A stretch of DNA of 64,000 nucleotides from Mycolicibacterium chlorophenolicum (GTDB lineage: Bacteria; Actinomycetota; Actinomycetes; Mycobacteriales; Mycobacteriaceae), in NCBI RefSeq assembly GCF_001044235.1, contig NZ_JYNL01000004.1:749-64748 (forward strand), given 5' to 3'. The notes under the pieces are model-generated. The model was not told the DNA's origin and did not search any database. It saw only the letters and a program-made list of their open reading frames with translations. Each line of letters begins with the position of its first letter. The first letter of the stretch is position 1. The translations under genes were made by a program, and so were the position numbers. This document shows, piece after piece, positions 61,208-64,000 of the stretch.

Positions 61208-62725
61208 ATGTCACCACAGCGGACCACTCCCGCGGTTCTGGACCGGATCGCGCGCGAGCTCCCCGACCACCCCGCGGTGGTCACGCCCACCAGGACACTT
61301 TCGTTCGCCGGGCTGCGCACCGAGGTTCGCCAGGCCGCCGCGGCGATCATCGAGGCCGGCGTCGAACCCGGCGACCGCGTGGCTATCTGGTCGCCGAACA
61401 CCTGGCACTGGGTGGTGGCCTGCCTGGCCATTCACCACGCCGGCGGGGTGCTCGTCCCGCTCAACACCCGCTACACCGCCAGTGAGGCCACCGACATCCT
61501 GGCCCGCACCGCGGCGCCACTGCTGTTCGCCTCGGGCGAGTTCCTCGGCGCCGACAAGGCAGCGAGCGTCGAACGGTCGTCGCTGCCCGCACTCCGTCAC
61601 GTCGTGCGCATCCCGGTCGAACAGGCCGACGGGACGTGGGACGAGTTCGTGGCGACGGGCACGGACCTCGCCGCGGTGGACGCGCGCGCCGCGGCCGTGG
61701 GCTCCGACGACGTCTCCGACATCCTGTTCACCTCCGGCACCACCGGTCGCAGCAAGGGGGTGCGCTGCGCGCAGCGGCAGTCCCTCGACGCGTCGGCGGC
61801 GTGGGCGGCGTGCGGGCAGGTCACCAGCGCCGACCGTTATCTGTGCATCAACCCGTTCTTCCACAACTTCGGCTACAAGGCCGGCATCCTGGCCTGCCTG
61901 CAGACCGGCGCGACGCTGTTTCCTGAGCTGACGTTCGACCCGGAGAAGACGATGCGGGCCGTGCAGGAGCACCGCATCACGGCGCTGCCCGGACCGCCGA
62001 CGATCTACCAGACCCTGCTCGACCACCCGAAGCGCACCGAATTCGATCTCAGCTCACTGCGATTCGCGGTCACTGGGGCCGCCACGATTCCGGTGGTGCT
62101 GATCGAACGGATGCAGAACGAGCTCGAAATCGACATCGTGCTGACCGCCTACGGTCTGACCGAGGCCGCCGGGTTCGGCACGATGTGCCGGGCCGACGAC
62201 GACGCAGTGACCGTCGCGACGACGTCGGGCCGCCCGATCGCGGACTTCGAGTTGCGCATCGGCGACGCCGGCGAGGTGCTGCTGCGAGGACCCAACGTGA
62301 TGCTGGGCTACCTCGACGATCCGGACGCCACGGCCGCGGCGATCGACGCCGACGGCTGGCTGCACACCGGCGATGTCGGCGAGCTCGACGAAGCCGGCAA
62401 TCTGAAGATCACCGACCGCCTCAAGGACATGTACATCTGCGGCGGCTTCAACGTCTACCCGGCCGAGATCGAACAGGTGCTCGCCCGGCTGCCCGGCGTC
62501 GCCGAGGCGGCCGTCATCGGGGTGCCCGACGACCGGCTCGGCGAGGTCGGCAAGGCGTTCGTCGTCGCGCTGCCCGGCGCCGATCTCGACGAGAAGACCG
62601 TCATCGAGCACGCGCGCGCCCACCTGGCCAACTTCAAGACCCCGCGCTCGGTCGAGTTCCTCGACGCGCTGCCGCGCAACCCCGGCGGCAAGGTGGTCAA
62701 ACCCCAACTGCGAGGGAGACGCTGA
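61208..62725 (+). CDS. fadD3: HIP-CoA synthetase FadD3
   Basis: The product is 505 aa of the acyl-CoA synthetase family, with LFTSGTTGRSKGVRC (AMP-binding), NPFFHNFGYKAGI, AYGLTEAAGFGT and the C-terminal KDMYICGGFNVYPAEIEQVL with final PRNPGGKVVKP (catalytic Lys). FadD3 attaches CoA to the propionate chain of HIP, the committed step of CD-ring degradation. Its stop overlaps the fadE31 ATG (TGATG). Orthologue of Rv3561. Confidence 0.94.
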   Translation: MSPQRTTPAVLDRIARELPDHPAVVTPTRTLSFAGLRTEVRQAAAAIIEAGVEPGDRVAIWSPNTWHWVVACLAIHHAGGVLVPLNTRYTASEATDILARTAAPLLFASGEFLGADKAASVERSSLPALRHVVRIPVEQADGTWDEFVATGTDLAAVDARAAAVGSDDVSDILFTSGTTGRSKGVRCAQRQSLDASAAWAACGQVTSADRYLCINPFFHNFGYKAGILACLQTGATLFPELTFDPEKTMRAVQEHRITALPGPPTIYQTLLDHPKRTEFDLSSLRFAVTGAATIPVVLIERMQNELEIDIVLTAYGLTEAAGFGTMCRADDDAVTVATTSGRPIADFELRIGDAGEVLLRGPNVMLGYLDDPDATAAAIDADGWLHTGDVGELDEAGNLKITDRLKDMYICGGFNVYPAEIEQVLARLPGVAEAAVIGVPDDRLGEVGKAFVVALPGADLDEKTVIEHARAHLANFKTPRSVEFLDALPRNPGGKVVKPQLRGRR

Positions 62726-63849
62726 TGGACCTGACCTTCGACGAGGCCACCGAGGAGTTCCGCGCCGAGGTGCGCGAGTTCCTCGCCGCCCACACCGACG
62801 ACTTCCCCACCGAGTCCTACGACACCGCAGAGGGTTTCGAACAGCACCGCCGCTGGGACAAAGTGCTCTTCGACGCCGGGCTGTCGGTGATCACGTGGCC
62901 GGAACAGTACGGCGGGCGTGACGCGTCGCTGCTGCAGTGGATCGTCTACGAGGAGGAATACTTCCGCGCCGGCGCCCCGGGCCGGGCCAGCGCCAACGGC
63001 ACGTCGATGCTCGCGCCCACGCTGTTCGCCCACGGCACCGAGGAGCAACGCGACCGTGTGCTGCCGAAGATGGCCAGCGGCGAGGAGATCTGGGCCCAGG
63101 CGTGGTCGGAACCCGAATCGGGCAGCGATCTGGCGTCGCTGCGCTCGACGGCCACCAGGACCGACGGCGGCTGGCTGCTCAACGGGCAGAAGATCTGGAG
63201 CTCCCGGGCGGTGTTCGGGGAGCGCGCCTTCGGGCTGTTCCGCTCCGACCCCGAGGCGCAGCGGCACAAGGGCCTCACCTACGTGATGTTCGACCTGAAG
63301 GCCGACGGGGTGACGGTGCGGCCGATCGCGCAGCTCGGCGGCGCCACCGGATTCGGGGAGATCTTCCTCGACGACGTGTTCGTGCCAGACGAGGACGTGA
63401 TCGGCGGGGTGCACGACGGGTGGCGGGCGGCGATGAGCACGTCGAGCAACGAGCGGGGCATGTCGCTGCGCAGCCCGGCCCGGTTCCTGGCACCGGCGGA
63501 ACGTCTAGTCGCGCAATGGAAGAACGATCCCGACCCGGCCTTCACCGACCGCGTCGCCGACGCGTGGATCAAGGCGCAGGCCTACCGCCTGCACACGTTC
63601 GGCACCGTGACGCGGGTGAGCAACGGCGGCGAACTGGGCGCCGAATCCTCGATCACCAAGGTGTTCTGGTCCGAGCTCGACGTGGCCCTGCACCAGACCG
63701 CGCTGGATCTGCGCGGCGCCGACGGGGAATTGATGGACTCGGTCACCGAGGGCCTGCTGTTCGCGCTCGGCGGCCCGATCTATGCCGGAACCAACGAGAT
63801 CCAGCGCAACATCATCGCCGAGCGGCTGCTGGGCCTGCCCCGAAAGTAG
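62725..63849 (+). CDS. fadE31: Acyl-CoA dehydrogenase FadE31
   Basis: The product is 374 aa (MDLTFDEATEEFRAEVREFL). Typical segments are ITWPEQYGGRDASLLQWIVYEEE, AWSEPESGSDLASLRSTA, NGQKIWSSRAVFGERAF and PIYAGTNEIQRNIIAERLLG. It works with FadE32 in the HIP pathway. The start is fixed by the TGATG overlap with fadD3. Orthologue of Rv3562. Confidence 0.92.
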   Translation: MDLTFDEATEEFRAEVREFLAAHTDDFPTESYDTAEGFEQHRRWDKVLFDAGLSVITWPEQYGGRDASLLQWIVYEEEYFRAGAPGRASANGTSMLAPTLFAHGTEEQRDRVLPKMASGEEIWAQAWSEPESGSDLASLRSTATRTDGGWLLNGQKIWSSRAVFGERAFGLFRSDPEAQRHKGLTYVMFDLKADGVTVRPIAQLGGATGFGEIFLDDVFVPDEDVIGGVHDGWRAAMSTSSNERGMSLRSPARFLAPAERLVAQWKNDPDPAFTDRVADAWIKAQAYRLHTFGTVTRVSNGGELGAESSITKVFWSELDVALHQTALDLRGADGELMDSVTEGLLFALGGPIYAGTNEIQRNIIAERLLGLPRK

Positions 63850-63854
63850 ATGAC

Positions 63855-64000
63855 GTGAACTTCGAGATCGACGACCAGCAGCGGGATTTCGCGGCGAGTA
63901 TCGATGCCGCCCTGAGTGCTGCGAACCTGCCCGACGCCGTGCGGGCCTGGGCCGCAGGCGACGCCGCGCCCGGACGCAAGGCGTGGGCGCAGCTGTCCGA
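63855..64000 (+). CDS. fadE32: Acyl-CoA dehydrogenase FadE32, N-terminal part (cut by window edge)
   Basis: The 48 visible residues start from a GTG 5 bp after the fadE31 stop (NFEIDDQQRDFAASIDAALSAANLPDAV). An ATG at 63850 hits a stop after two codons and is not used. The segment is the N-terminal helix of an acyl-CoA dehydrogenase, and position and order match Rv3563. The rest lies beyond the window. Confidence 0.82.
   Translation, partial: MNFEIDDQQRDFAASIDAALSAANLPDAVRAWAAGDAAPGRKAWAQLS

Noticed and set aside
63850..63860. ATG at 63850 as start of fadE32
   Set aside because: It reads ATG-ACG-TGA; the in-frame start for the acyl-CoA dehydrogenase is the GTG at 63855.

Overview
The window looks like chromosomal DNA of a mycobacterium, most likely a rapid grower of the Mycolicibacterium type. 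Coding density and GC are high, GTG/TTG starts and ATGA/GTGA overlaps are frequent, and both ends carry the KstR/KstR2 cholesterol-degradation gene set in nearly the order known from M. tuberculosis Rv3535c-Rv3563. The species assignment is inference; no rRNA or marker gene is present.

Region 1 (1-3709) holds the start of the steroid regulon: hsaG (cut by the window edge), hsaE, a divergent kstD with a perfect KstR operator, and an Rv3538-like MaoC hydratase. Region 2 (3710-41464) is about 37 kb with no steroid genes, at a place where M. tuberculosis has almost nothing. It begins with small exported or membrane proteins, including a PGRS-like protein without a PE domain, an MPT63-like protein and two Ala/Pro/Thr-rich proteins. 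It continues with a complete Wzx/Wzy-type exopolysaccharide locus (11025-30842): flippase, polymerase, five glycosyl or sugar-phosphate transferases, chain-length/BY-kinase pair, GDP-fucose synthesis by gmd and fcl, two hexapeptide acyltransferases, two SGNH proteins, a NodB deacetylase and a lipoprotein glycoside hydrolase. Directly upstream and on the same strand is a five-gene, fully overlapping operon (30945-37510): a GlmS paralogue, a free-standing adenylation enzyme, a carrier protein, a monoamine-oxidase-like flavoenzyme and a lysine 2,3-aminomutase-like radical SAM enzyme. I regard this as the most interesting, possibly undescribed, system. Three paralogous LuxR/NarL-type regulators (37819-41005) follow; their receiver domains all lack the phosphoacceptor Asp, and they are interspersed with a repeated 37-bp element.

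Region 3 (41465-64000) resumes the cholesterol regulon. It has the side-chain operon cyp125-chsE1-chsE2-chsH2-chsH1-ltp2, divergent from fadA5 across two KstR boxes. Two SDR genes and echA20-ipdA-ipdB-ipdC then diverge around a KstR2 box, and fadE30-ipdF-kstR2-fadA6 diverge from fadD3-fadE31-fadE32 around a second KstR2 box. Between ipdC and fadA6 sit a SatD-like regulator with a striking triple operator, its partner membrane protein, and an NDMA-type alcohol dehydrogenase; the ferredoxin FdxB found here in M. tuberculosis is missing.

Together, the flanks take cholesterol through side-chain removal, ring opening and CD-ring (HIP) catabolism, while the inserted block builds and exports a fucose-containing glycan and probably an amino-acid-derived product or decoration. 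Gene functions are assigned from motifs and remembered family knowledge; no database search was run.
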